A stretch of 64,000 bases of DNA from NCBI GenBank assembly GCA_020746105.1, contig CM036617.1, positions 175,860,412 through 175,924,411 of the forward strand, written 5' to 3'. Positions 12,301 to 24,500 of the stretch are shown piece after piece (the first letter of the stretch is position 1; every line of letters starts with the position of its first letter). Source of the DNA: Trogon surrucura (lineage: Eukaryota > Chordata > Aves > Trogoniformes > Trogonidae). The position numbers and the translations under genes were made by a program. The notes below the pieces were generated by a model. That model was given only the letters and a program-made list of their open reading frames with translations. It searched no databases and was not told where the DNA came from.

Positions 12301-14636
12301 CCACCATCAAGGCTGCCAGACAGGCTTGAAATTCTGAACACAGCATATATCTCGCCTGCCAGAAGTCAAGATAATACTTTAATCACAGCTGCTAGGCTTC
12401 TTCATTTTCCCCATTCCTCCCTCTTCCATGATATATTTCTTCACTGAGTCATTTTAAACATCTGATTACCATTTGTGAGGGTTCTGGTGCTGCAAATGAA
12501 TTATTCCACCACAATCGGTCACAAGTGGCATAGTCAGAAGGGAAACTGTTATGTGTTATCCAAAAGGACTGCACCTCTTCTCTCCTGCTTTTATGATCTT
12601 GTCGGCACAATATCTAGAAAAATTGACGTGCTTACTCTGGAAAGGCAGCAGTAGGATTCAATAAGTTAATATAAAGAGTCGTTTTATCACAAAAGGCATG
12701 TGACTTAGAATAGTTCCAAGGTGGAGAATTACCAGCAACTCCAGTGACTAGCGGGCCAAATTCCCAACATATCAACATGTGGGGAGCTCTAATGCTGCAG
12801 TGACAGCTTCACAGCTGCCTACCTGATAGTCGATGACTTACTGGAATGCTCCCATCTCCACAGCCCCATCATCAACCCATTAACCATAGTTTTTTTTTCT
12901 TGTAGATTTGAACCGAAATGGAAAAGAAGGAGAAAAGTAGACAAAGGTTATTGGCAAGTGTAGTCAGTAAAATATCAGAGGACTAAGGATTTTTGCTGGG
13001 TTTGGTAGGTTTTTTGCTCTTTTAACTTACAAAAATGTCTCAGAAAAGTTCCAGTACTGCCGACTTGGATGCATTTGCTGAAATGTTTATGAGATTTATG
13101 AATTGAGCTTCTGGCCTTTGACATTCATTTTTCAAAACAGAATCAAATCATTTTTCACAGAAAATAAGTACAAAAGTGAAAAAGGGCCATCTTGTAAGGA
13201 TTTCTTCTGCAGAGTTTTTCATTCCTTTTCTTTCCCTTTTTAGTCCTAGCCTGGTTGTGTTCTAAAATGGGAAACCAAGAAGAATAGAAAAATGACAGTC
13301 AGAAATGGTTTAACAAAAGGGTTTCTTTTCTGCCTTTGATATAGTATAAACTTTAACAGACGTTATCACCATCTCTTCTTCTGTAGAAAAGGGAAGAAAG
13401 AGTTCATTGCTTTCTTGGGGAAGAAGAAGTCAAGTTGACACATCACGGTTCTTTCTCAGGCACTGGAGTCCTACCTTCTCATAGAGATAATTCTCATCAT
13501 TTATACTGGATGGCAGAGGAATTCCCTGGTCTGAAACCTCCACTTCAATAATTTTTCCATCTTCCCTTAGCCTTTCACAAATAGCTAGAAAACAGTCTCC
13601 TCTACAGTAGATCTCTATGACCTTCTAAAAATATCTCAATGGTCAAAAAGCTGTCTGGCACCAACAGCAGATTTCCTCTAGGGAAGTACAGTTAGGAGAT
13701 AAGAATAGACATGAATGAAAGAAGTTTCCCTGTAGAAACATCTGCTTACCTTGGATATTTGGATATTAATGCAAACTCTTTGCTAAGATTTAAGGCTATA
13801 CAGTCTTGTAACCTAGTAAATACCTTATTTTTAATGCTAGCAACAGGCCACAGGCTTTGTACTAGCTGAGCAAGGCTTTAGAGATTGCCTTAGTTTTGTA
13901 ATTTAAATGCAACAAATTAGTGGAGAATACGTTCAATCTGCCTATAATTTCTTACATGGCAATTGTGTGGGGAGACCTTCTGGGAATACTTTTTGAGGAT
14001 ACCAGCCTACAGCCATCACGGAAGGCCAAGATCATGTTCATAATTCACTATCAAGAGTCTCGCTTCAAGTATCTAACTTTTGAGCAATTTAAGCTGCTAA
14101 AACTTAGTGTAACAAACTGATGGAGAATGTAGACAACATGGGCTCTAATTTGGGTACAGCAAAGAAGACTCAGTGTCAGGTTCATTAGCTTTCCCCAAAA
14201 CTCTGTGATCTTATATATCTACTGCAGTATACACATAAATCAAGACTCAAAATATCTTGATACACCCTTAGAATGTAAAAAGATAACAGCCCTACTAATT
14301 ATGAACTTTTTGGAGGAAGGCCTCGTAGCTTTTAAGATGTATTCTCAGAAGAAAGACAGCTATTCTGTAAGGGAAGGGAAGCTGGGAGTCAAGAGTGTCA
14401 TCAAGGGAAGGCACTGCCCTCCCTGTCACATTCACCCTACCCAAACAAGCAGAACAAAGTAGATCTGGTGATGATGGGCAGAGCTAGTCACAGACTGGCC
14501 TGCCGGGAAGGTCCATGGTGAGAATGGGGGTCCCAGGTCAAGCCAGGGAGCAGATTCAGCAAGGATGTGTCAACCCAGGGAAAGGAAAGGCACAGGCACA
14601 GTTGTGGCACATCTTGGGCAGGGCCTAATGGTGTAA
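6304..14636. other. AT-rich spacer, no gene recognised
   Basis: No transposon, RNA gene or convincing exon was seen over about 8.3 kb. It contains a run of 17 A at 8624-8640. A stretch near 10550-10950 is richer in G and C with an open frame of 94 codons, but its peptide is unfamiliar. A possible minus-strand exon at 12277-12355 is listed separately with low confidence. Confidence 0.55.
12277..12355 (-). other. Possible internal exon (weak)
   Basis: On the minus strand an AG (TTCTGGCAG) precedes a 79-nt open segment, followed by a donor-like GTGAGG. The encoded segment begins ARYMLCSEFQACLAAL and goes on to MVELSRKLQN. The local base composition is less AT-rich than its surroundings. The frame also stays open past the donor to 12131, where the peptide includes GNPGVSGKT, so the splice reading is only one option. 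I do not recognise the protein. This could easily be chance or an old retrocopy. Confidence 0.15.
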
Positions 14637-15076
14637 ATCATAGAATCATAGAAACATCAAGGTTGGAAAAGACCTTAAGATCATCAAGTCCAACCTACAG
14701 CTCTACACCACCCTAACACTAAACCATCTCCTGAAGTGCCACATCCAGTCATCTTTTAAACACGTCCAGGGACGGTGACTCCACCACCTCCCTCAGCAAC
14801 CCATTCCAGTGCTTCACCACCCTTTCGTTGAAGAAGTTTTTCCTAATATCCAAACTTCGCCTGGTACAACTTGAACCTGTTGCCTCTTGTTCTATCACTA
14901 TTCACTAAGGAGAAGAGGTCAACACCCATCTCACTACAGCTGCCTTTCAGGGAGTTGTAGAGAGCAATAAGGTCTCCCCTCAGCCTCCTCTTCTCCAGGC
15001 TGAATAGCCCCAGCTTGCTAATCGTTTCTTCAGAAGACTTACTCTCTAGTGCCCTAATCATTCTGGTTGCTCCAGG
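14637..15076 (-). mobile_element. CR1 LINE 3' fragment
   Basis: The plus strand starts with ATCATAGAATCATAGAA, the reverse of a CR1 octamer tail, followed by the CR1 3' UTR hairpin region (AAGGTTGG and ATCATCAAGTCCAACC). Reading leftward on the minus strand, an open piece from about 15094 to 14843 contains [20 protein letters not shown], the conserved C-terminal ORF2 motif. About 440 bases remain. The subfamily differs from the long CR1 at 2797-6020, notably in the 3' UTR. The truncated end abuts a pentamer satellite. Confidence 0.93.
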
Positions 15077-15086
15077 CAAGGAGGGA

Positions 15087-15203
15087 CTCATCATCTCATC
15101 TCATCTCATCTCATCTCATCTCATCTCATCTCATCTCATCTCATCTCATCTCGTCTTGTCTCGTCTCGTCTTGTCTCGTCTCGTCTCGTCTCATCTCTTC
15201 TCA
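15087..15203 (+). repeat. TCATC/TCGTC pentanucleotide microsatellite
   Basis: About a dozen perfect TCATC units come first, then a block of TCGTC and TTGTC variants, then a few TCATC/TCTTC units. The block structure points to expansion of a mutated unit inside the array. It lies directly beyond the truncated end of the CR1 at 14637-15076. Confidence 0.93.
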
Positions 15204-18200
15204 CTACTTCTCTGTTTTCATAGCAGTCTGACCAAGGTTACATGACTACACCGTAGCAAACCTGGTCTTGAGCATCAGCAGCCAAATCTTTAGGAGGGTG
15301 ATACACTTTAGACAGAGGGGCACTTTGTTTTGTCATCTTACAGGAACATGATGATACAAACATGACTTGCTTTGTTTTCTCAAGCATTTCTCACTGCTTT
15401 CATTCCTCACTCTCCTTCTACATAGTTATAAAAAAAGATTATAATTGAAAATGTATCATTAACTAGCAAAACTCACTTGCCTTTACAAATTGTATCAGCA
15501 TCTTTTATAGCAAAAGCTAAGTAAACCACCCTGGAAACTTGTGATGGTACTATCAGTATATTGAACAGCATCTATCGTCAGAGAAAATTCAGCAGTAACA
15601 ACCTGTTGGCATCTTAATTGTAATGTTTCTTCCTACGGAGTGGAATAACTAATAGCTATGAAGTATTCATCACAAGTCTGGGAAGTCAAGCTTAGCTTGA
15701 TTAAAACCCCAAATTACGAATGTTTATCCCAAGTTTATACAAAACTCCGGAGTCAGTAAACTTTGGCAGAAAAATGCACAGTACAATTGAATCTGGCTGC
15801 TTCCCAGAATACCAAAAATATGCATAAATGATAAACTGGATAGGCTAGGGAAGAAAGGGAAATTTTACAATTCAGAGCCTGATAACATCTAGCTTTAGTA
15901 TTGGTAGAAATATTTATGGAAGAGAGTGATTTTGTTTAAATCAGTTTCATCAGACATAGTGTGTTTCATTATGGATTTGAATACATGAAAGAACAAAGTG
16001 TGATTCCATGTGTGAATACAAGAACCAAGGGAAAGCACTGGAAAAGTAATCTCAGTTGTGTACACATTGTTAATGAAATAAGAAAAAATAAAATTATAAA
16101 ATAAAAGAGTCTTCAATAGCAGTTCTCCTGCTAATTTTAAGTTGAGAATTTTGTTGCTTCCTAAATGTCCCAAAGGTTTCCATGCTGCAGAAAGACAGGA
16201 ACTTTTGAAAACATCCATTCAGCTCTTTTGAAATCAAAATTGCGTTTGAAGTCCTCAAGTGACATTACAAAAGAAAAACGTTGATCTTTCCCTTACAGCT
16301 AAGCTCCTTTTAAATTTATTTAATAAACATTCACTTAATGACATACTTTAAAGCCATCCACATAAAGTCACAAAAGTACATCTCTTCAGCAATATAGGCT
16401 GCTGAAGTTATGACAACTGTTTATGAAATTCAAGCTTGACACATCTCACAGTGCTAAGTTCAACATATCTCTTATTTTCAGCATTCAAAGGTAACAAGGT
16501 TACCCACCAGATGGACAGTCCTAGGTAACAACTATCATTCACCATAGTTTCATTCATCAGACAAATTGGACCTTTCAAAAACCAGGAGAAAGTCTCTCTG
16601 AACAAGAGGTTGACCTTTATAGAGCACTGGTCCACTGGTTCAAGTCTGTCTCATGAAGAAATTAGGACTTCTAATACCTGAAAAATCACAGACATCTGGT
16701 TTCACAATATTGTGCCCCTCTTTAGGAAAATTTGACAAGAATTACATCTAACTCTCTCTCAGGAATATTTTAAAAACTGATAATATTTAACAAAACTTAC
16801 AAAGTAGTACATGTGAAAAGGGAAAGGGGAAAAACAAAAAAGAGAACACAAAAGAGAAAAATCATTTAGAAAATATTTAGAATATGGTTTACAGTAGCCT
16901 AAAGGAAAATCAAGGAAGTGAGAACAAAGTATCTTCCACGTTGTTTTTATTAAAATGTGTCAAGAAAAAAATCATAACTTTCTAATTTAAACCCTGAGAA
17001 ACAGTACATAACCTTAAAATTTTTAAAATTGTTCAAGAGGTTTAAGTCTTTTTCCATTTCCACCTATTCCAGACAGAGTGAAAAATAATCTAAAGTGAAT
17101 CAGATTAAAGAGATGTCTCTGGAGAACAGTTATCTTTTCTGTGTCTTGTTTGTCTGATGACCAGTACAATGAACCTGTGAATGAAGTTCTCATATACTTC
17201 AATAGTGATAATAGGCTGAAAACACAGAGAAAATTATAGAATCCAGTGTCATCTCCTCAGATAAAATTTGCCAATAAGCTCCAACTCATAATTTATGAAG
17301 GCAATGATATTCAATATTTTTGTCCTGGTTTTATAGTACAAGTAATAGGTTTTGGGATTTGGGGACATTCCTATAGTCTCAAGACTGTCCTTCTCCAATA
17401 CTTTTGAATCTATGTGTTTACTCGTGTTTTTACTATTTTCCAGCAAAGCCCTGAATATTACGTCATTTTATGTGACTACTTTTTGTTTCACTGTCTTCTG
17501 AAGCTGCCATTATCTGAAACTTTCTTCAGTCTTCCTAATGTCAGTCTTCTTAATGTAAGGATAGGACTTACCGTTGCAGCTGTAAATAACATTATCGTGA
17601 TCCAAAAACATCACTCCATCCCTTGACAGAATCCCAAAACTCAGTCTGCGCTGCAGGAATACGCAGTTTAATCCATTATATTCCCAGAGTTGAGTTACCC
17701 TTTTCTCCTTTTCTTTTAGCAGCCATAACTCTGAGGCATCCTGCCTTCCCTGGAAGGCTTCCTCCTGGAAGCTTCAGATACTTAAATCACCAGCCTTTTT
17801 CACCCAGTTTTTTACCCTTGATCTTGGCCTCCCGTTTTCATCCAATTGTCCTGAATTTATGGGCTTTGGGCAGCTCAACCAAATCGGTCTCCAGGCTTTT
17901 CTTAAACCAGCCAAGTTCCAGGATTCCCAACTACATATTTACGATTTTGTACAACAAAGAGGGGAAGGAGAGCGGAGGGGACCCGACAGGTTAGCAGGGC
18001 TTCTTTTTATGATTCCTCAGGGGAAGAAAAACGACACTCTAATGATTTAAACAACCTGATGTGTGTTGTCAAGGTCCATAAGTCAGCACCAAAATGTTAT
18101 TTGTAATATACCCATAACAGCTAAAAAAAACGCATTTGCCATAACCCAATACTGTGTTATTCATCTAATATGTTCCACAAATCCAGCCCGGGATCTTTAG

Positions 18201-18783
18201 TAGTTGACCAATTTAAAAAAGATAAAGCTCTGAATAATGGTGATTACTATACGCTGTACCTTGCAGAGTAACTCTATAGTAATGATCTACCTGAGAAAAA
18301 TCTCCTTTACATGTACCCCTTTTATCTGATCTCAGAAACCTGACTTCCACAAAATCAAGACATTTTAGAATGTAGTTAATTTTCACTACAAGCAGAGTAA
18401 ATTTTTTCTAACTTAAGGAGTCTCCATAGTGTTAAACCTGCAGCGAATGTGAATAAAATACTTAAGAGAAAAGGGGCAATCAAAGCAACATCAATATTGT
18501 GCTTATTGGAATTTTTAAACAGTACAATATATGCATATTGTATTAAACCTTCTTAATGTCGTCAGGAGAACAATTCATCTGTTAGTAGAGATAACTTCAG
18601 TGTATCTCCATCCATCTGAGGCTAGCACTCCTCTTCCCTCTGCTGCACAAGATGTGTTAAGGAGACAGGAAACTGATTCTCACAGCTTCTTCAAGGACAC
18701 CTGGCATAAATAATCAAACTCAGGGATACAGGGAACTGCATTAGCGCTGCTCGATATGTTACATCCATGCTGACCTACGGCAT
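15204..18783. other. AT-rich spacer, no gene recognised
   Basis: No gene or clear transposon was seen. The part at about 17620-18050 is pyrimidine-rich and less AT-rich, with an open frame of 123 codons that I do not recognise; it may be an old retroviral or other repeat. The last five bases, GGCAT at 18779-18783, are the left target duplication of the following LTR. Confidence 0.5.
18779..18783. repeat. Target-site duplication, left copy (GGCAT)
   Basis: It is identical to 19964-19968 on the other side of the 1180-bp LTR and shows that both ends of the insertion are intact. Confidence 0.88.
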
Positions 18784-19963
18784 TGTCGTGGGTTGACCCT
18801 GGCCGGACACCAGGTACCCACACAGCCGCTCACTCACCCCCTCCTTCACTGCTGAACAGGGGGAGAAAATATTTCCAAGGGTTCAGGGTTTGAGATAAGG
18901 ACAGGGAGATCACCCTCATTTACCGTCCCGGGCAAAACAGACTGAATTTTAGGGAAATTAGGTACATTTATTAAAAGAACTAATCAGAGAGGAGTAGTGA
19001 GAAAGAGCAAACAGATCTTAAACAGAACACCTTCCCCCCATCCCTCCCTTCTTCCCGGGCTTAACATCAATCCCAGTTTCTCCACCTCCTCCCCCCGAGC
19101 GGCGCAGGGGGACAGGGAATGGGGGTTGCGGTCAGTTCATCCGACGTTGGTTTCACCGCTTCTTCACTCCGGGGGAGGACTCTTCACTCTTCCCCAGGGC
19201 CACTGTGGGGTCCCTCTCACGGGAGACAAGCTTCACGTTCTCTTCTCTGCGTGAGTCGTCCCATGAAGGGCAATTCATCACAAACTGCCCAACGTGAGAC
19301 ACCTCACGAGGGGCAGCCCACCCCTCGTGAGTCTGAGGCGCAGTCCTTCAGGGGAAACTGCTCCAGCGTGAGCCACCTGCAGAGTCCCAAAAGTCCCACC
19401 GGCCAACCTGCTCCAGCGTGGGCATTCCTCTCTTCCAGGGTCTACAGGTTCCGGCAGCGACTTGCTCTGATGCGGGCTTCCCACGGGCTACAACCCCCTT
19501 CAGGCATCCACCCACACGGTGTGGGGTCCTCGGTGGACATCTACGCGGTGATCCTCACGGTGGACATCTATACCTTGCCCATGGGCTGCAGGGGGACAAC
19601 CCACTTCACCATGGTCTTCACCACGGACCCAGGGGACTCCTTCTGCTCCGGCGCCTGGAGCTCATCCTCCCCCCTCCCCCACCTTCTTCACTGACCTTGG
19701 TGTCTGTACAGATTCTCACTCCTCCATCTCTGTGCCAGCTGTTAAGGCGCAGTTCTTTTTCCCGTTCTTAAATATGTTTTTCACAGAGGCGTTCCTCTGC
19801 TATCACTTTACTGACAGGCTCAGCCTTGGCCAGCGGCGGGTCCCTCTTTAGAGCCATCTGGCATTGGCTCTATCAAACTTGGGGAGCTTCTAGCAGCTTC
19901 TTGTAGAAGCCACCCTGCAGCTCCCTCCCCGCCGCTGAAATCCGGCCAGGCCAAACCAAAACA
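18784..19963 (-). mobile_element. Solo LTR of an endogenous retrovirus, 1180 bp
   Basis: The element starts TGTCGTGGGTTGACC and ends CCAAAACA, so it has TG...CA termini, and is flanked by a perfect 5-bp duplication GGCAT (18779-18783 and 19964-19968). It is far more GC-rich than the surrounding DNA. On the minus strand there is a TATA-like ATATTTAAG (19767-19775) and an AATAAA poly(A) signal (18967-18972), followed by about 185 bases to the end, so the likely transcript direction is minus. The middle holds degenerate internal repeats: CTGCTCCAGCGTG occurs at 19358 and 19408, and GGTGGACATCTA near 19532 and 19559. No retroviral gene is present, so it is a solo LTR left by recombination between two LTRs. 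A 5-bp duplication fits ERVL-type elements, but the class is not certain. Confidence 0.9.
19303..19331. repeat. Perfect 11-bp hairpin inside the LTR
   Basis: CTCACGAGGGG (19303-19313) pairs exactly with CCCCTCGTGAG (19321-19331) around the loop CAGCCCA. It lies in the presumed R region of the LTR, within the degenerate internal repeats, and could fold in a transcript of either strand. Confidence 0.8.
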
Positions 19964-19968
19964 GGCAT
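19964..19968. repeat. Target-site duplication, right copy (GGCAT)
   Basis: It matches the left copy at 18779-18783 in all five bases. Confidence 0.88.
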
Positions 19969-21453
19969 GTTGGCAAATGGTATCTATCCCTCCCTTCTAC
20001 TGTCTGCAGGAGGCACCTACCATGCCAACATGGTATTCACTCCCTGGCCAGAGTGCCTGCTACCAGATAACACCTGCTTTGGTGCAATCCTCCATCCATC
20101 AGTTATTTTCCTCCACAGAAAACCTAGGAAGCTGCTCAGTATTTACTGTGAAGTCCCACTGAATTTAGGGTCTGATTTGAATGCAACTACTCTACATCTT
20201 CAAGTCAAGCATCGTGTCAGAAGAGAATGTGAGCCAAGAAAAGGTTTGGCCCTAAGCAATTGAGGCTTTCTGAAATCAGATCAGTAATCATGTTTTCCAT
20301 GTTACCAACTATTATTCCTGTCACTCAGCCAAGAGGAGAGGTTGAGGGTCACTACATTTTAATACAGGCTCTCTCAACTTTCAGTGTTATTAAGACATTC
20401 CGAGTCACTCAAGGTAATGATTCCACATGGAGCGAAAAGTAAGGTAGATAATGGAGCCTCCAGACATGGAAGAGATTTTATTACTCCTGGGAGACACTAT
20501 GCAGAAATGTCGGACTGGACACCTACAGAAAAGTGCTGGAACCAGTGTCTTTCTGTAAAAGTGAGTAATGCTCAAAATATATCCATTAAACTAACATTTA
20601 TTTTAATAAAAGCCAGAGGGATTGGGTGGGATAGGGGTGGGAAGAGATTATTATCTGATATGTACTCTGGTCATTATTTTCCTTTAGACCGAACTGAATG
20701 AAAAGTAATTTTTTTAATTTTTTTTTTTTTTTTTTTTTTTGCTTTTTGGATCTTAAAACACTATAAAAGTACTATTAATCTAAACTTTGCCGTGATGAAG
20801 TTCAGTAACCCTTCTGGTGGAAACAGTTAACTACCATTTTCCAGAAGCTCCCACTACCATAAACCAACTCTTCCGGCCTATTTCCCCTCCTTCTCTATGA
20901 AAGTCCTTCCCTACAAATTCATTTTTGCTCTGCCAAAGAAATTCTAAGAGATATAATTTTATTTATGTGTCCTTACCTGCAAAACAACTCAGTTTCCAGA
21001 AGTAGAAAGCAAACATTATTCTGCCTGTTTTTGTAAGGCAAGTAGTAGCAGCTTAAACACCCATTAGATTCCTCAGTTAAAAAGTCAAAAGACTTAAATA
21101 ATAAGGCACTACTAATATTACTGTTAGTAACAAATCAAAAGTCAGAATCACCATAAGTCAGAATCCACATAAGTTTCAATTCCTTTGAAAATGGTTGTAT
21201 ATTTGCTTATCTGGTAGAAACTAAAATTAAGTACATAATCAAAAAATACACACGCCAGCTCAAGGGGTAATTTATTAAAATAAAGAAAAGGTGTCTACCA
21301 GGTTTAACAGTAGAAATCTAAAATGATCTGTCATACTCAGGGGCAAAGGCCACAGGATACTTCTGTTAACCATCTGCTCTTTGGTCTTTGCAGTTAGTGT
21401 TACCTCTAACTCTGTTTTACAAGTTAATGTTTAGAAAACTTCTTGGAAAAGAT
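19969..21453. other. Spacer, no gene recognised
   Basis: No gene or transposon was identified. There is a run of 23 T at 20718-20740. Short open frames on the plus strand (up to 105 codons at 20384-20701) have no recognisable content. Confidence 0.55.
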
Positions 21454-21598
21454 CTTTTTCTTTTTCTTTTTCTTTTTCTTTTTCTTTTTCTTTTTCTTTT
21501 TCTTTTTCTTTTTCTTTTTCTTTTTCTTTTTCTTTTTCTTTTTCTTTTTCTTTTTCTTTTTCTTTTTCTTTTCCTTTTCCTTTTCCTTTTTTTTTTCT
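21454..21598 (+). repeat. CTTTTT hexanucleotide pyrimidine tract, 145 bp
   Basis: About twenty perfect CTTTTT units are followed by a few CCTTTT units and a T run. One strand is pure pyrimidine for about 145 bases, a composition able to form triplex (H-DNA). The long Phe/Leu and Lys/Glu peptides predicted across it are artefacts of the repeat. Confidence 0.95.
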
Positions 21599-24500
21599 AT
21601 TCCTTTAATTTTTGTCAGAAGTTCCTTTAATGCAACATGGAATTTTGTGATCATGATCATCATGCTAGTTGTCTTTTTTATTTCAGAGACATCTAATTTC
21701 CTGTCTTCCCGTGATATATCTAGGGGCAATATGAAGTTCCAAGAAATCCCAACTTCATCACATTTCATTACAGGCCAATTTTGTATGCCTGAATTTTATA
21801 GGAGACAATATTAGTCACACAGGTCCTTGTGAATGATTACTTAATATGTTCATACTTGAGAACTGTGCTTGAGCCAGTCTGAATAACTGCCGGCAGTTCA
21901 GTGTACCGTTATTTAAAGATGTGAACTGTGTCTCCAAAGTCCTGACTTTACATTTCACATCCAGTTTACTTTTTATTTATATAAAACCAGGTAATCTGGA
22001 GAGTAGGTTGCCAGACTGCTTGTAAAGTTTTTTTCTCCTTTTTTTTTTTTTTGTTCTGAATGCTCTGGGTAGGTTTGTCCTTATTTCTTTTTCAGTTTGA
22101 AATACCACATTCATGTGTATTATTGGTATTTTACATCTACTTGCCAAACACATGCAATTAGGATTGGTTTTATTCAGCCTACGTTAGAATGCAGGGGTTT
22201 TTTTGCTTCTTACTGCCAATGTAAATTGTTAAAAATAAACCACCTGCTTCAAAAGGCATTTATTTTCTTTAATGATACTTTTTTTTTTTTTAGAAAGGGA
22301 TATTGTCTTTTAAAATTATTATATATTAATTCACATACCTTCAATGGGTGTCCCATGAGCACAAGAGATTGAAAGCAACCACTGCATCAGAGCATGGAAC
22401 ATATTTTGAAGGACTTCTATCTTTGTAGTTAGGAACAACCTAGTATATACTTAAAGTATATCAAAGCAAAAGGCATAGAATGAGCTTTAATGTGATTAGT
22501 CCGGAAACGGAAACAGAATGAAAATCTTACTGTAGGTACATGAGGAGGTATTGACACGTTACAGATTTTTTTAGTGCTCTATGTCTCCACCGTTTTAGCC
22601 AATACAAAGCATCTTCTCTTTTTTTTTTTTTTCAGTTGTGAAAAGAATACAAGCCCCGGAGTCTGTCTGCCTGTCTTTCCACTAGGGACATGGACTTACC
22701 ACACCATTGACAGAATTGACAAAAGGAAACTCAAAGTACTAGTTGACATTTTTTATAATTTGTTTAATTGGGAAAACTGCATCCAACCACAAAGAGATCT
22801 ACTTCAACTGGAAACAACAAAAAAACATTTGTATCCGAGGAATCTGCTTTCTGTATGAAAATATGCTTTCCATCACAAGGACGAGATTGTGCCAGAAACT
22901 TGTTATGATTTCCCAACATTTTATATCATTTGAGGTAAAAATATGCACCTTTTGAGAAATCACAATAAATACATCTGTGGTCTATGTTTGTTTTCTGAAA
23001 TATGCAAAGTAAGATTAAAAACTACTTTCCTTCATATCAATCAAAAGCAATAAAGTATAAACAAATACAGAAGTTTCTCCAATAATAAGTCCCATAAATC
23101 TACAGTTTACTTTCCTTTAAAATGTTGTATTTACATGTAGAAATCTTACTGAAGAAAATGGTAGGAGCAGTGATATCTTTTTCATTAAAAACACAGAGAT
23201 ATTGAAAAAAAATGGTGTCCAAGAATACTTAAGGATCAAAATCAGGGATCACTTACACCCATGAAGTTCTATTGAATTCTAACATTATGCAATGTTAGTG
23301 AAATCTGCACTTTAAAGTTGTTAAAAATGCCTGAGGTAGTCCCTCAAGAAAAAGTGCATCCATTTGCCTGGCTGGGAGAGCCATGAAATGTAGTTTTATG
23401 ACTGAAATTGAATCAGGATTTCTGGAGTTGATGCACATTTAAATATAATTTCCTCTGAGAAGCTGCTAAAGGGAACTACAATGCAAGCAAAAATCTTGTG
23501 AAGACCATAGCATAAGGAAAGGAATCATCAAATATCTCTCTCACTTTTTGTCCCTAGAAAACATTTTTAACATGTTAGGTTCTTTGCTTTAAATTAAAAA
23601 AAAAAAAAAAAAAACAAGATGCAAAAGCTGACTATGAGATATAAATTTCACAGGCAGCTATAGCTTTCACGTTCTGCTTCTACATTACTTTCAGAAATTC
23701 TCTAAATTGAAGTGAGCAGAAGTTAAAACACATATGGGAAGTGTCAGTGTCAACGGTTTTTTAAATATTAGTGGCACCATAAAATATTGGATGATATTTA
23801 ATGTGTTTTTTTAAAAAATCTAGTTAAAAACTACCAATGACTAGTTTCTCTATTACTTATTTTTCTAATAAAATACATTGCAGCCATAACAGTATATCTT
23901 TACAGCCTCCATCTAGTTACATATTTTTGTACTGACAAGCCCGTATTACATCATAGACCAGTCACACAAAAACATTGGGCAGTAATCATACCTAGTTGCT
24001 TGCTCTTAAGACAAAGATTAACAGAGATAAGATTAATAACCCCCATGAAAATTGTTCACACCTATCAAAAATATTGTCTCAGATTCTAAGAATAAAAAAA
24101 AAATCCTTCAAATTAAATGGTGTTTTTAAGGGTTGCATAAGAACCACATTTTTACTGAACGAAAACTTAAAATTTCTGACCAAAATATGACACAGATGAA
24201 TTTTATTAATCCATTGACTGTAAAGGAAGAAATAAAACAGTATCATTAATGGTAAAAAGCCCAAAAGATCTTGTTTCACAATGCACAATCATGTTGCCTT
24301 TGGAATTGAAACATTTTTTTAATGAGTCACTTCTACAAAGATGGAAATCAATTCACTTTAGAGAAAACACACCGTCGTTACCTAAAAAGGAAGGGCATCA
24401 GATCTTCCATGTAGTATTTTACCAAGATATCAGAAAAGTACAAATGAAGGTGCTATTTCATCCACAGGCTGGAGATCTGTACACAGAATCAATTTCTATT

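Noticed and set aside
15087-15203. CRISPR-like regular repeats
   Set aside because: The units are 5 bases long without spacers, and the host is clearly an animal; no CRISPR array exists in the window.
15015-15245. Frame with repeated ISSHL and VLSRL units
   Set aside because: It is a translation of the TCATC/TCGTC pentamer array, not a repeat protein.
17623-18050. Frames of 123 and 63 codons in a pyrimidine-rich stretch
   Set aside because: Proline- and serine-rich content follows base composition; an unknown old repeat is more likely than a gene.
19119-19771. Plus-strand frames of 191 and 117 codons
   Set aside because: They run against the likely direction of the GC-rich LTR and are built from its internal repeats; no domain is visible.
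21388-21814. Frames encoding long Phe/Leu or Lys runs
   Set aside because: They are translations of the CTTTTT microsatellite.
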